Positions 6,948-13,157 are shown, counted from the first letter of the stretch. The stretch: 13,369 bases of DNA from Chloroflexota bacterium (GCA_005881495.1 VBHI01000084.1:1-13369), one strand, 5' to 3'. The notes: generated by a model from the sequence alone, not told the origin. Translations and numbers: made by a program.

Positions 6948-7292
6948 ATGAACCGTGTTGTGATAGGACTCCTCATTGGAGTCGGTGTGGTTACCGGCCT
7001 GGTCGTCCTTCTCGTGCGAGGGGAAAAGACGCAGCGCTTCTTGCGCGAACGCTGGCAGCAGCTGCGTAGCACTCTCCCAGAACCTGAACACGTCCAGCAG
7101 TTTGCCAAGCAAGTAGCTGATCGGCTTACACAGGCAACCAGTGATGTAAAAGACACGACACAGCCTGCGATGAAGAAGGTGAAGGTTGCCGGAAACGGTC
7201 TGGGCGATTTGGCACAGCAGATATCCGCGGTGATGAAGCAAACTGGCCAGGATGTCACCGAGAAAACCAGGCAGATGGCAAGGCAGAGATAA
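6948..7292 (+). CDS. YtxH-like small membrane-anchored protein
   Basis: This is a 114-residue protein with one N-terminal transmembrane helix (about residues 4-23, glycine/valine rich), then a charged, helical, largely amphipathic tail (RGEKTQRFLRERWQQL and on) with repeated spacing of Gln, Ala, Val and Lys. This layout resembles YtxH-domain stress proteins of Gram-positive and Chloroflexota genomes, whose molecular role is undefined. The assignment rests on architecture because the family is weakly conserved. The start is supported by AAGGAG at 6934-6939 with 8-nt spacing. It is the first of three plus-strand membrane-protein genes and is separated from the next by a strong hairpin. Confidence 0.7.
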   Translation: MNRVVIGLLIGVGVVTGLVVLLVRGEKTQRFLRERWQQLRSTLPEPEHVQQFAKQVADRLTQATSDVKDTTQPAMKKVKVAGNGLGDLAQQISAVMKQTGQDVTEKTRQMARQR

Positions 7293-7299
7293 AAGAGAG

Positions 7300-7349
7300 C
7301 GAGTTCTCGGCTGAACGTCACATTGGCGTGACGTTCAGCCTCTGACTCG
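7300..7349 (+). terminator. Long hairpin after the YtxH-like gene
   Basis: A perfect 13-bp inverted repeat, GGCTGAACGTCAC (7309-7321) and GTGACGTTCAGCC (7328-7340), has a 6-nt loop. It is extended by CGAGT/ACTCG arms (7300-7304, 7345-7349) across a symmetric 4-by-4 internal loop. There is no U-tract afterwards. It may act as a terminator, an attenuator before the GlsB-like gene, or an mRNA 3'-end stabiliser. Confidence 0.55.
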
Positions 7350-7414
7350 TAGGAGTTCACTGTATAGCTGAAAGCTTATTAAGCGTGTTACTACTGAGAT
7401 GGAGGTTTATTGTC

Positions 7415-7756
7415 ATGGTCATTACCCTGGGAGAATTGATCATCTGGTTGATCATTGCAGCGCTGGTTGGCTTTGTTGGTGAACTGTTAGCAAGACGACG
7501 TACACCCTTTGGGATCGTCGGGGCAATCATTGTAGGGTTCATCGCCATCTTTCTGGTTGTCGGCGTCTTGCACTGGCACATTATTGGCGAGCCATACCTG
7601 AATGGTGTGCCATTAGTCACTTCCATCCTGGCTGCGGCGGTCTTAGTGCTTATATGGAGCGCTTTCGCGTATCATCACGCGTCTGGTTATTATGCTCGCC
7701 ACTACCGGCGTGGCGGTTACGCCGGTCGGCCTCGTCGTCGTTACCGCTGGTTTTAA
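7415..7756 (+). CDS. GlsB/YeaQ/YmgE-type stress-response membrane protein
   Basis: This 113-residue integral membrane protein has three hydrophobic segments (about 4-26, 35-56 and 70-91). The early glycine-rich core GFVGELLARRRTPFGIVGAIIVGFIAIFLV matches the transglycosylase-associated (GlsB/YeaQ/YmgE) family, which is linked to general and envelope stress. It is longer than the usual 80-90 residues because of a strongly basic, aromatic tail (about 93-113: Tyr, Arg, Gly, His) that could sit at the membrane or nucleic-acid surface. ATG at 7415 is favoured by GGAGG at 7401-7405; an in-frame GTG at 7385 lacks one. Confidence 0.82.
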   Translation: MVITLGELIIWLIIAALVGFVGELLARRRTPFGIVGAIIVGFIAIFLVVGVLHWHIIGEPYLNGVPLVTSILAAAVLVLIWSAFAYHHASGYYARHYRRGGYAGRPRRRYRWF

Positions 7757-7803
7757 GTGCTACTGACCACGCTATGGTTTGCGAAACCTGTTGAACTGGA
7801 AGG

Positions 7804-7923
7804 ATGAAGAAAGAACACGAACCACAAGATTGGAAAGAAGATCGTCTTCTGCGACCTTGGGAACTGTCGCAACAAGGATGGAAGCAGAAAGATAGAGCTG
7901 CGGTCCTGGGAGAGGAAGGTGGT
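7804..7923 (+). pseudogene. 5' remnant of an IS630-type transposase (helix-turn-helix part)
   Basis: The frame from ATG 7804 gives PQDWKEDRLLRPWELSQQGW, then KQKDRAAVLG. This matches the N-terminal helix-turn-helix opening common to IS630-type transposases (WKEGRRLRA-EL-QQGWKQ-IAEALG). The recognition helix and all later domains are missing. After about codon 40 the frame continues without meaning to 8052 and overlaps the start of the YihY gene. The nominal ATG has GGAAGG directly against it, a poor translation signal. I read this as a decayed fragment rather than a small gene. Confidence 0.6.
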
Positions 7924-8014
7924 TTTCCTTTGCCATACTCGAGACGGAAGGACATCATAGACAGTCAAGTCGATGTATACCTTCCTTGCTCGTTGATCAC
8001 AGGGAGGGTCAGTG

Positions 8015-9292
8015 ATGGTAACCAAAACAAAAGAAGCGCCAACGGCTACTGAGCAACAGCAAACTTCAGGAGCGCCCCAGCCCTTCGAGAAGGATGTCAA
8101 AACCTTGCAGGCGTTTTGGACCAAATTCAATAATGATTGGGTGATGAATTTTGCAGCAGGGCTGGCGTTTAACCTCATCACTGCGATTTTCCCCATTGTC
8201 ATCGCTATTGTTTCCATCGTTGGGCTTGTTACCGGTGGACTCGATCCAACGATCAAAGCAGACCTGATTCAGCGCATTGAGATGGTCTTTCCGCCGCCTA
8301 TCTCCTCAGGGCATGTATTGGGGCCAGCGCTCACTTCACTCGAGAAGAACGCCGGCTTTCTCGGGATGATCGCTCTCCTTCTTGCTATCTTCGCTGGCTC
8401 ACGCCTCTTTGTCTCGATCGAAGGCTATTTCAATATCATTTACCATACACGCCCGCGTGATCTCATCAGGCAGAATGTGATGGCTGGTGTGATGTTGCTG
8501 GTGTTTGTCGTTCTGACACCGCTGATGGTCTTTGCCTCCTCCATCCCTGCTCTGGTGCAATCTTTCTTACGTGCCACGCCCGTAAACCAGATCCCCGGCA
8601 GCGGCTTCTTTTTCTCCCTGATCGGCATCTTTGTTGGATTGCTCATCTCCTGGGTCTTGTTTGAGGCGATCTACATCGTCGTGCCCAACCAGCACATCAT
8701 TTTCCACAACAGCTGGCTTGGAGCGGTGGTGGCAGCAGTAGCCTTACAAATCTACCTCGTACTGTTCCCGTTCTACGTGACGCATTTCTTGACCAACGAC
8801 ACTGGGACGGCAGGTTTTGCGGTTATTCTCCTGTTTTTCTTCTACTACTTCGCCGTCATCTTGCTCGTAGGAGCCGAGATTAACGCCTTCTTCGCGGAGG
8901 GTGTGCGGTCCACACCGGATAATCTGGCCGTCATGGTACACAAACTCACAAGCCATCTGCCGACGACTGAAAAGGAAGTCCAGGAGCAGGCCCCACCTTC
9001 TCACAAAAATGTCGAGCCAAAAGATATCCGCCCTGAAAGTGAGGCAAAAAACCTGGAAACACGAGCAAATCAGGCACAATTACTACGTGAACACGAACAC
9101 GCTCAGTCCGCTCCCTCCAATCGAACTGATCATGCTCAACATCTTCTTCAAAAGAAGAAACACAAGTCTTCGTCTCCAGGCTCGTCCAAAGTATTCATTC
9201 TCGCTGAGGCTCTAGCTGGTACAGCCCTGGCATTCGTTGTTCAGTTCTTCCATCTACGTTCTAAGGACGATCCCTCAAACAAATCAAATTGA
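8015..9292 (+). CDS. YihY/BrkB-family inner-membrane protein with C-terminal extension
   Basis: This 425-residue protein opens with a cytosolic region FEKDVKTLQAFWTKFNNDWVMNFAAGLAFNLITAIFP, typical of the YihY (formerly RNase BN) family. Six membrane segments follow (about 46-76, 114-135, 155-177, 198-223, 234-256, 265-294). The family landmarks SRLFVSIEGYFNIIYH (129-144), a VVPN loop after the fourth segment (222-225) and LLVGAEINAFFAEG (283-296) are present. The function of the family is unsettled; RNase activity has been withdrawn, and transport or envelope roles are proposed. Residues about 300-390 form a hydrophilic tail rich in Glu, Gln, His and Lys, followed by an extra hydrophobic segment (393-412) not usual in the family. 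ATG at 8015 is favoured by GGGAGG at 8002-8007; GTG at 8012 is possible. It stands as the third of the membrane stress genes. Confidence 0.9.
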   Translation: MVTKTKEAPTATEQQQTSGAPQPFEKDVKTLQAFWTKFNNDWVMNFAAGLAFNLITAIFPIVIAIVSIVGLVTGGLDPTIKADLIQRIEMVFPPPISSGHVLGPALTSLEKNAGFLGMIALLLAIFAGSRLFVSIEGYFNIIYHTRPRDLIRQNVMAGVMLLVFVVLTPLMVFASSIPALVQSFLRATPVNQIPGSGFFFSLIGIFVGLLISWVLFEAIYIVVPNQHIIFHNSWLGAVVAAVALQIYLVLFPFYVTHFLTNDTGTAGFAVILLFFFYYFAVILLVGAEINAFFAEGVRSTPDNLAVMVHKLTSHLPTTEKEVQEQAPPSHKNVEPKDIRPESEAKNLETRANQAQLLREHEHAQSAPSNRTDHAQHLLQKKKHKSSSPGSSKVFILAEALAGTALAFVVQFFHLRSKDDPSNKSN

Positions 9293-9317
9293 CTAGCTGA
9301 CGGCTCAGCGTGCTAAA

Positions 9318-9367
9318 GCGACGAAGGTTTCGAGCGTTCCTTCTACGCTTCCAGCCTCGCTCGTCGC
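9318..9367. repeat. Weak inverted repeat after the YihY gene
   Basis: GCGACGA (9318-9324) pairs with TCGTCGC (9361-9367). A smaller GCTGA/TCAGC stem (9296-9300, 9305-9309) directly follows the YihY stop. Either could help terminate transcription between this gene and the convergent phosphatase gene. Neither has a U-tract. Confidence 0.3.
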
Positions 9368-9383
9368 AGGAGGAAGACGGTGA

Positions 9384-9463
9384 TCCTGGCTCATCGGATT
9401 GCTGCTGCTCCTGACCAGTTGCACCGCTTCCACATTTCCCTCCTCCACTAATTCGGGGCAAGC
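9384..9463 (+). pseudogene. Possible remnant of a lipoprotein signal peptide
   Basis: Directly after an in-frame TGA, the plus-strand frame from 9384 reads SWLIGLLLLLTSCTASTFPS. This is a hydrophobic core followed by a lipobox-like L-T-S-C and a Ser/Thr-rich stretch, the pattern of a secreted lipoprotein. AGGAGGA at 9368-9374 precedes a GTG (9380) that is one frame out. The frame then runs into the antisense of the phosphatase gene and stops at 9512. It is either a frameshifted, truncated gene start or chance; there is no mature domain to test. Confidence 0.3.
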
Positions 9464-10282
9464 TCAAATCGGCCTGGAAATCCTGGTGAAATCTCGCGAT
9501 CTTACAGTCTGAAGCTCCCTGCGCTGCCCAAGGGACACTCGTACGACAATGGCCGTAATGTTATCTGGACCACCGTTCTCGTTTGCCTGCTCTATCAGGT
9601 GATACACACTCTCCCGCGGCCCAAACCCCTGCACAATCTCTCGTATTTCCTCGTCGCTTACCTGGTTTGAGAGACCATCAGTGCAAAGAACCAGCAAATC
9701 GCCTTCCTGCACCTGTTCAAAGAACAGATCTACCTCGACGTCAGCTTGCTCCCCTAAACAACGATAGATCACATTCCTTTGTGGATGAGCACGAGCTGCC
9801 TCTTCCGTGAGGGAGCCTACGCGGACCTGCTCAGCTACCCAGGAGTGATCTTGCGATACTTGCTTGATGTGACCATCGCGAGCAATGTAGGCACGGCTAT
9901 CGCCAACATTCGCCATGTAGGCCATACCACCTTGCAGTACCGCCGCAACACATGTCGTCCCCATCCCATACCATACATCGTTCTCTATTGCTCGTTGATA
10001 GATCAAGGCGTTTGCTCGTTTAACCGCTTGCAGTAAGGCAGCGGCCACGTCTTCATCTTCGTTCCGATAATACGTCTTGCTCATCGCGCTCACAGCCATC
10101 TCACTTGCGACATCTCCCGATGCGTGACCTCCCAAACCATCAGCGACGACAAACAACGCGCCCTTCTTTGCCATCACCTGTGGATCTTTCGGGACGATAG
10201 AGATCATACTATCTTCATTGACTTGACGTTTACGACCAACATCTGTACACTGTGCCACATTGAGAAAGATTTGTTGAGCCAT
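9464..10282 (-). CDS. PP2C-type protein serine/threonine phosphatase
   Basis: This 272-residue soluble enzyme dephosphorylates Ser/Thr (possibly Tyr) residues with two or more Mn/Mg ions. The PPM-family motifs are complete: TDVGRKRQVNEDS (13-25) with Glu23/Asp24, VVADGLGGHASGD (45-57) with Asp48/Gly49, MGTT (107-110), VGDSRAYIARDG (126-137), QDHSWV (144-149), CTDGLSNQV (200-208) with Asp202, and GGPDNITAIVV (237-247) with Asp240. Length and motif order match the stand-alone bacterial Stp/PrpC group. The last 20 residues form a basic tail beyond the core. Such phosphatases usually sit beside a PASTA or FHA-linked kinase. None is present here, so the partner kinase must be elsewhere. AAGGAGG at 10291-10297 fixes the start. 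Confidence 0.95.
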   Translation of the reverse strand: MAQQIFLNVAQCTDVGRKRQVNEDSMISIVPKDPQVMAKKGALFVVADGLGGHASGDVASEMAVSAMSKTYYRNEDEDVAAALLQAVKRANALIYQRAIENDVWYGMGTTCVAAVLQGGMAYMANVGDSRAYIARDGHIKQVSQDHSWVAEQVRVGSLTEEAARAHPQRNVIYRCLGEQADVEVDLFFEQVQEGDLLVLCTDGLSNQVSDEEIREIVQGFGPRESVYHLIEQANENGGPDNITAIVVRVSLGQRRELQTVRSRDFTRISRPI

Positions 10283-10387
10283 GGTAGTGCCTCCTTCTGC
10301 TGTGATGAGCCTATTTGAATGGTGTACAAAAAAAATGTTTAAGCAGAGTAAGGATCATCCAGCCTTTCTGCGAACCTGGTCTTTCGT

Positions 10388-11154
10388 GAACACCACATTT
10401 CACATGGTGTCTGGTATCGTGCACCAAGAAGTCCTCCCCTCCTGTCTCTTTCACGTTTGGCAAGAGCAACGAGTTTCATCGAGCGCGTCCTTGCTCGACG
10501 ATGGCCTGATGCACCCGTTGACACTGCTTGCCCGCGCGGTCGCGCCACGAAGCCACCGTGCGTTCATCCAGGCCATAGGCCTGCACAATCGCTTGCACCG
10601 GGCATCCAAATGCCAGAAGAGTGACGACAATGACCACCAAGTCCGTTGCGGTGCGTAATCCCTCAAACATGGTGCCGCGACGAGCACTAAAGGTCTTCTT
10701 CGCCTTGCGCTTGTGCATGGTCGAGTCATCCCCAATCAGATACCCTGTCACGACGGGTGCTTTGGGGCGGCCTCGACGCTTCGGCTGCATCTGGCGCTCT
10801 CGCTGCAACTCTGCTGCCACCTGGGGCTGCATCTCTTCCCGGAAATGCCTCAACCAGCTCTCTACCACTGCTGCCTCTTCCCATTGGGCTTCCGACAAAA
10901 AGCGACTCAGTCCTGCCAAACTGGGGCTATCCGCAATCTGCCGCAACAGGCCCGAGAGGGTTCGTGTTCCCTCACAGAGCATCAATCCCAACAGCACGGT
11001 CACAAAGTACTGATACTGGGGTTTGGAGAACACCTCCCGAAACCGTTCTGCAAAGTAGCGGACATCTTCATCCAGACATATAATGGAGACAGGCATCGGA
11101 CACCTCCGTGGATTCAAGGCTGGTTATTCTTCTCCTTGATACCACATGGTGTTC
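10388..11154 (-). mobile_element. Small decayed insertion-sequence unit with chimeric transposase
   Basis: The transposase-like ORF is flanked by GAACACCA at 10388-10395 and its inverse TGGTGTTC at 11147-11154, and by GGTATC (10413-10418) and GATACC (11138-11143). This fits imperfect terminal inverted repeats of the form GAACACCATGTGGTATC, with an interruption in the left copy. CACATGGTGT also occurs as a direct repeat (10401-10410, 11143-11152). The unit of about 770 bp is too short for the families its protein resembles, so it is an internally deleted remnant. The boundaries are provisional. Confidence 0.5.
10476..11096 (-). pseudogene. Chimeric transposase remnant (IS4/IS701-like N-terminus joined to a second family)
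   Basis: This is an open frame of 206 residues with ATG at 11096 (GGAGGT 5 bases upstream; a TTG at 11117 is less likely). Residues 1-130 resemble the N-terminal region of an IS4/IS701-like DDE transposase: a helical segment, SLAGLSRFLSEAQWEE, KRRGRPKAPVVTGYLIGDDS, with the first catalytic Asp near 123-124. Just after that point the protein changes character: TFSARRGTMFEGLRTATDLV onward, with CPVQAIVQAYGLDERTVASW, resembles the internal helix-turn-helix region of a different transposase group that normally starts with a zinc ribbon. The frame then stops before any catalytic domain of that second family. Neither half can be active. The assignment rests on recalled family patterns. Confidence 0.65.
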
Positions 11155-11222
11155 TTTCCTGCTACCCCCTTTCTAAAAAGTGCAAACATAGAGTTACAAG
11201 ACTTTGCTAAAATCAACACGCT

Positions 11223-11585
11223 ATGAATACTGACCAGTTACTAAAAAAAATTGAAAAACTGATTGAGCCTATACGGACGCAGTTATACGAGCAAGGAGCA
11301 AATATTGTACGATTTGTGCAGGGTCAGAGACGATTAGAGCAAAGACAGGCACAGATCAAGACAGTGTTAGAGACTCTTGAAGCTGGACAAAAAGATATAC
11401 GGGAAACAATGGCAATCATCGTATTTTTCCCTCTGATGAAGCGGTCTACAAAGTGGTCTATCTGGCGATGCGCAACATTGCCAGGAAGTGGACGATGCCT
11501 ATCCGTGACTGGAAACCAGCACTCAATCGCTTTGCGGTGGAATTCGCCGAGCGGTTTCCCAGATGAGCAACAACTCGTTACTTAA
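11223..11585 (+). pseudogene. 5' part of a coiled-coil protein gene, interrupted
   Basis: Residues 1-64 (11223-11414) form a charged, helical coiled-coil-like segment: MNTDQLLKKIEKLIEPIRTQ, then repeated Gln/Arg heptads ending in TLEAGQKDIRETMA. I associate this with a family of 100-150-residue coiled-coil proteins common in Ktedonobacteria, of unknown function, that end in LEE-x-GIP-P-KN. From codon 65 the frame is not natural protein but the shifted reading of an IS256 transposase end, running to TAA 11583-11585. A matching C-terminal end is found at 12845-12958. TAAAAT at 11208-11213 could be a -10 element giving a nearly leaderless transcript; there is no clear ribosome binding site. Confidence 0.65.
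11414..11566 (+). pseudogene. 3' remnant of an IS256 (Mutator-type) transposase
   Basis: In the frame ending at TGA 11564-11566 the sequence reads HRIFPSDEAVYKVVYLAMRN, then IARKWTMPIRDWKPALNRFA. This is the conserved C-terminal signature of IS256-family transposases (FPSDEA---LYLA--NI-KKW-MPI-DW---LN-FAI-F). Only about 50 of roughly 400 codons remain. The left edge is fused directly to codon 63-64 of the coiled-coil gene, which marks one breakpoint of an insertion or deletion. Confidence 0.85.
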
Positions 11586-11765
11586 TGTGGTTCAAAATCG
11601 CGGCAGCTTGCCGCTCACGAGACAACGCACGCGAAAAAGCGTGGGCATGCACGTCTACATATGTAGCAAAACAGAGATGCTGAAAGCAAACATATGAGAA
11701 AACCATCCCTGGCAGCCAAAAACAGCAGAATAGGACCGAAAGTGCTTTCACCGTGATATACTTTT
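11586..11765. other. Gene-free stretch rich in palindromes
   Basis: No coding potential is seen here. It holds GCGGCA/TGCCGC with a 3-nt loop (11600-11614), CACGC/GCGTG around a GAAAAA loop (11628-11643), the perfect 12-bp palindrome CTACATATGTAG (11655-11666), and an 8-bp inverted pair TGAAAGCA (11681-11688) and TGCTTTCA (11743-11750). Part of this is probably the terminal region of the lost IS256 copy. The last pair lies just before the candidate OsmC promoter. Confidence 0.45.
11757..11762 (+). promoter_or_regulatory. Possible -10 element for the OsmC gene
   Basis: TATACT at 11757-11762 would start transcription near 11769, about 80 bases before the OsmC start. No good -35 hexamer is present, so an activator or another sigma factor would be needed. 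Confidence 0.3.
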
Positions 11766-11851
11766 GTGAAGAAACAGGCTAGAAACCTCATGCAAGATCA
11801 GAAGAGGTTGTCTGCATTGTTCTTCAACACAGCAAGAGAGGAGCATCTGGT

Positions 11852-12286
11852 ATGGCACAAACCAGTGTCCGTGTCCGAACCGTTCAGGATGCCTGCGTCG
11901 CTGTGGGGTGGGCCGGGCATCGCACCCTCACCGTTGACCGCCCAGAGCAGGCTGGGGGCATGGGATTAGGCTTCAATGGAGCTGAACTCTTGTTGCTTGC
12001 TATTGGCGGGTGTTACTGCAATGATCTCTTTCGCGAGGCGGCGAAGCTGGGCATGGTGATCAAAAGCGTGCAAGTGGATGTGCAAGCTGACTGGGGAGGT
12101 GACCCCGTTCGTGCGCAACATGTCACCTACTCGACTCGGATTGAAGCAGAGGCCAGCGAAGCCGATATTCTCGCCTTGATCGAGCAGACAGATCGAGTCG
12201 CGGAGATTCCCAATTCGCTGAGGTTGGGGACGCCAGTGATGCTTGCAGAGGCCCGAGCCATCCCGGTTGAAAAGGGAGCCTGGTAG
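11852..12286 (+). CDS. OsmC-family protein (peroxiredoxin-like fold), second Cys absent
   Basis: This 144-residue soluble protein has the OsmC/Ohr fold: an N-terminal beta region, the central helix GFNGAELLLLAIGGCYCNDLFREAAKLG (40-67), a beta stretch IKSVQVDVQADWGG, then VTYSTRIEAEASEADILALIEQTDRVAEIPNSLRLGTPV. Classical OsmC/Ohr enzymes reduce organic hydroperoxides with two cysteines. Here the central helix carries Cys54 and Cys56, but the second site, usually CP-S--L, reads IPNSLR (about 119-124) with Ile in place of Cys. This points to an OsmC-like subgroup with altered chemistry or non-enzymatic function. GAGGAG at 11838-11843 supports the start. A methyltransferase gene, now broken, begins 29 bases downstream, so the two were probably co-transcribed. 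Confidence 0.88.
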   Translation: MAQTSVRVRTVQDACVAVGWAGHRTLTVDRPEQAGGMGLGFNGAELLLLAIGGCYCNDLFREAAKLGMVIKSVQVDVQADWGGDPVRAQHVTYSTRIEAEASEADILALIEQTDRVAEIPNSLRLGTPVMLAEARAIPVEKGAW

Positions 12287-12315
12287 ACAATCCCTACCAG
12301 AGAATGGAGGCTTTT

Positions 12316-12797
12316 ATGTCTGGAGAGTTCACACCACCACTCGATCAGGCAAAGTCCGAAGCGTTTGCTGAGCAAATGTTGGGTGTGTTAAATAGTGGAG
12401 CTTTGTCCTTGATGCTGAGTATCGGCCATAAAACGGGTCTATTCGATACGATGTGATCACCGCCTTTGATTCGATCCACGACCAGTCCATGCCAACCCAG
12501 GTTCTGGCAGCCATTGCAAAGGCACTGCGGCCACGGGGAATGTTCCTGATGGTAGACATCGCGGCCTCCAGCCATCTCGAGGAGAACATGGACCACCCGT
12601 TGGCTCCGTTCCTCTACACGATCTCTTGTAATCACTGTATGACCGTCTCGCTAGCTGCCAATGGAGAAGGGCTTGGTACCATGTGGGGCGAACAGAAAGC
12701 CCGCCAGATGCTCAGTGCAGCAGGCTTTACTCAGCTAGAAGTGATGCAGGTTGAAGGAGACATCTTCAACAACTACTTTATCGCCTCCAAGAGCTGA
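12316..12797 (+). pseudogene. SAM-dependent methyltransferase with internal deletion and frameshift
   Basis: The gene has a normal start (TGGAGG at 12305-12310) and 46 codons that read like the N-terminus of a class I methyltransferase: AKSEAFAEQMLGVLNSGALS, then [19 protein letters not shown] at 12454-12456 ends it. One frame over, from 12450, the C-terminal part continues: [20 protein letters not shown] to [29 protein letters not shown] and on to the stop at 12797. Missing between them, by comparison with the roughly 340-350-residue family, is the winged-helix part and the glycine-rich SAM-binding motif, an estimated 180-200 codons. Both ends meet at GATACGATGTGAT, where short GAT repeats could have promoted the deletion. 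The product cannot bind SAM. Confidence 0.85.
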
Positions 12798-12844
12798 TTG
12801 TTGTCCTTGGCAATTGAAGAGGCCCAAAAAGTATCCTGTGCTGA

Positions 12845-12958
12845 GGGGTCACTACAAGAGAAACGCTTGCACACAAGGTTAGTTACACAAACCACTTGAC
12901 AGACTCGGTTGATGCATTAGAAGAAAAAGAAGGTATCCCCAATCCCTACAAGAACTAG
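12845..12958 (+). pseudogene. 3' end of the interrupted coiled-coil gene
   Basis: The frame from 12845 to TAG 12956-12958 reads ...HLTDSVDALEEKEGIPNPYKN. The ending LEE-x-GIPNP-KN is what I expect for the C-terminus of the coiled-coil family whose 5' part lies at 11223-11414. It has no start codon context of its own and an in-frame stop just upstream (12842-12844). The simplest reading is one gene split by the intervening block of about 1.45 kb. Confidence 0.6.
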
Positions 12959-13157
12959 CCTATGATCCCCTGGTGTTATGTCTCCTTTTATTTATTGCGC
13001 GCCGCAAACCATAAATTGTACGAAGCGATCAATGATATAGCACTTTCACTAGAACACAGTGTTGTTTTGTATTACTTTGTCTCATCGTTACTCATCCCAC
13101 TTTAGCCCGTTACGGTACATGAACGTAATTCCAGTATTTAGTTAGAAAGGGATGACA
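12959..13157. other. AT-richer intergenic stretch before the TIR gene
   Basis: No gene is visible. The base composition is clearly more AT-rich than in most of the window. An imperfect inverted repeat GTTACG/CGTAAT lies at about 13109-13130, some 30 bases before the TIR gene start, in a position where an operator could act. No convincing promoter pair was found. Confidence 0.4.

Noticed and set aside
6833..7360. 175-codon minus-strand frame over the YtxH-like gene
   Set aside because: It is antisense to a gene with a good ribosome binding site and would read through the strong hairpin at 7300-7349. Its Cys/Arg/Ser-rich translation looks artificial.
7753..8256. 167-codon minus-strand frame across the YihY gene start
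   Set aside because: It overlaps the well-supported YihY N-terminus on the opposite strand and has no plausible start signal or recognisable domain.
9261..9467. 68-codon minus-strand frame after the phosphatase gene
   Set aside because: It has no ribosome binding site and low-complexity Gln/Ser/Arg composition, and it lies in a region better explained by a convergent gene boundary and a possible lipoprotein remnant.
11600..11643. CRISPR-like or tandem repeat array
   Set aside because: The two hairpins here differ in sequence and do not recur at regular spacing; no repeat-spacer pattern exists anywhere in the window.
11766..11969. 67-codon plus-strand frame overlapping the OsmC start
   Set aside because: It is in a different frame from the clear OsmC protein, starts without a ribosome binding site and has no family resemblance.
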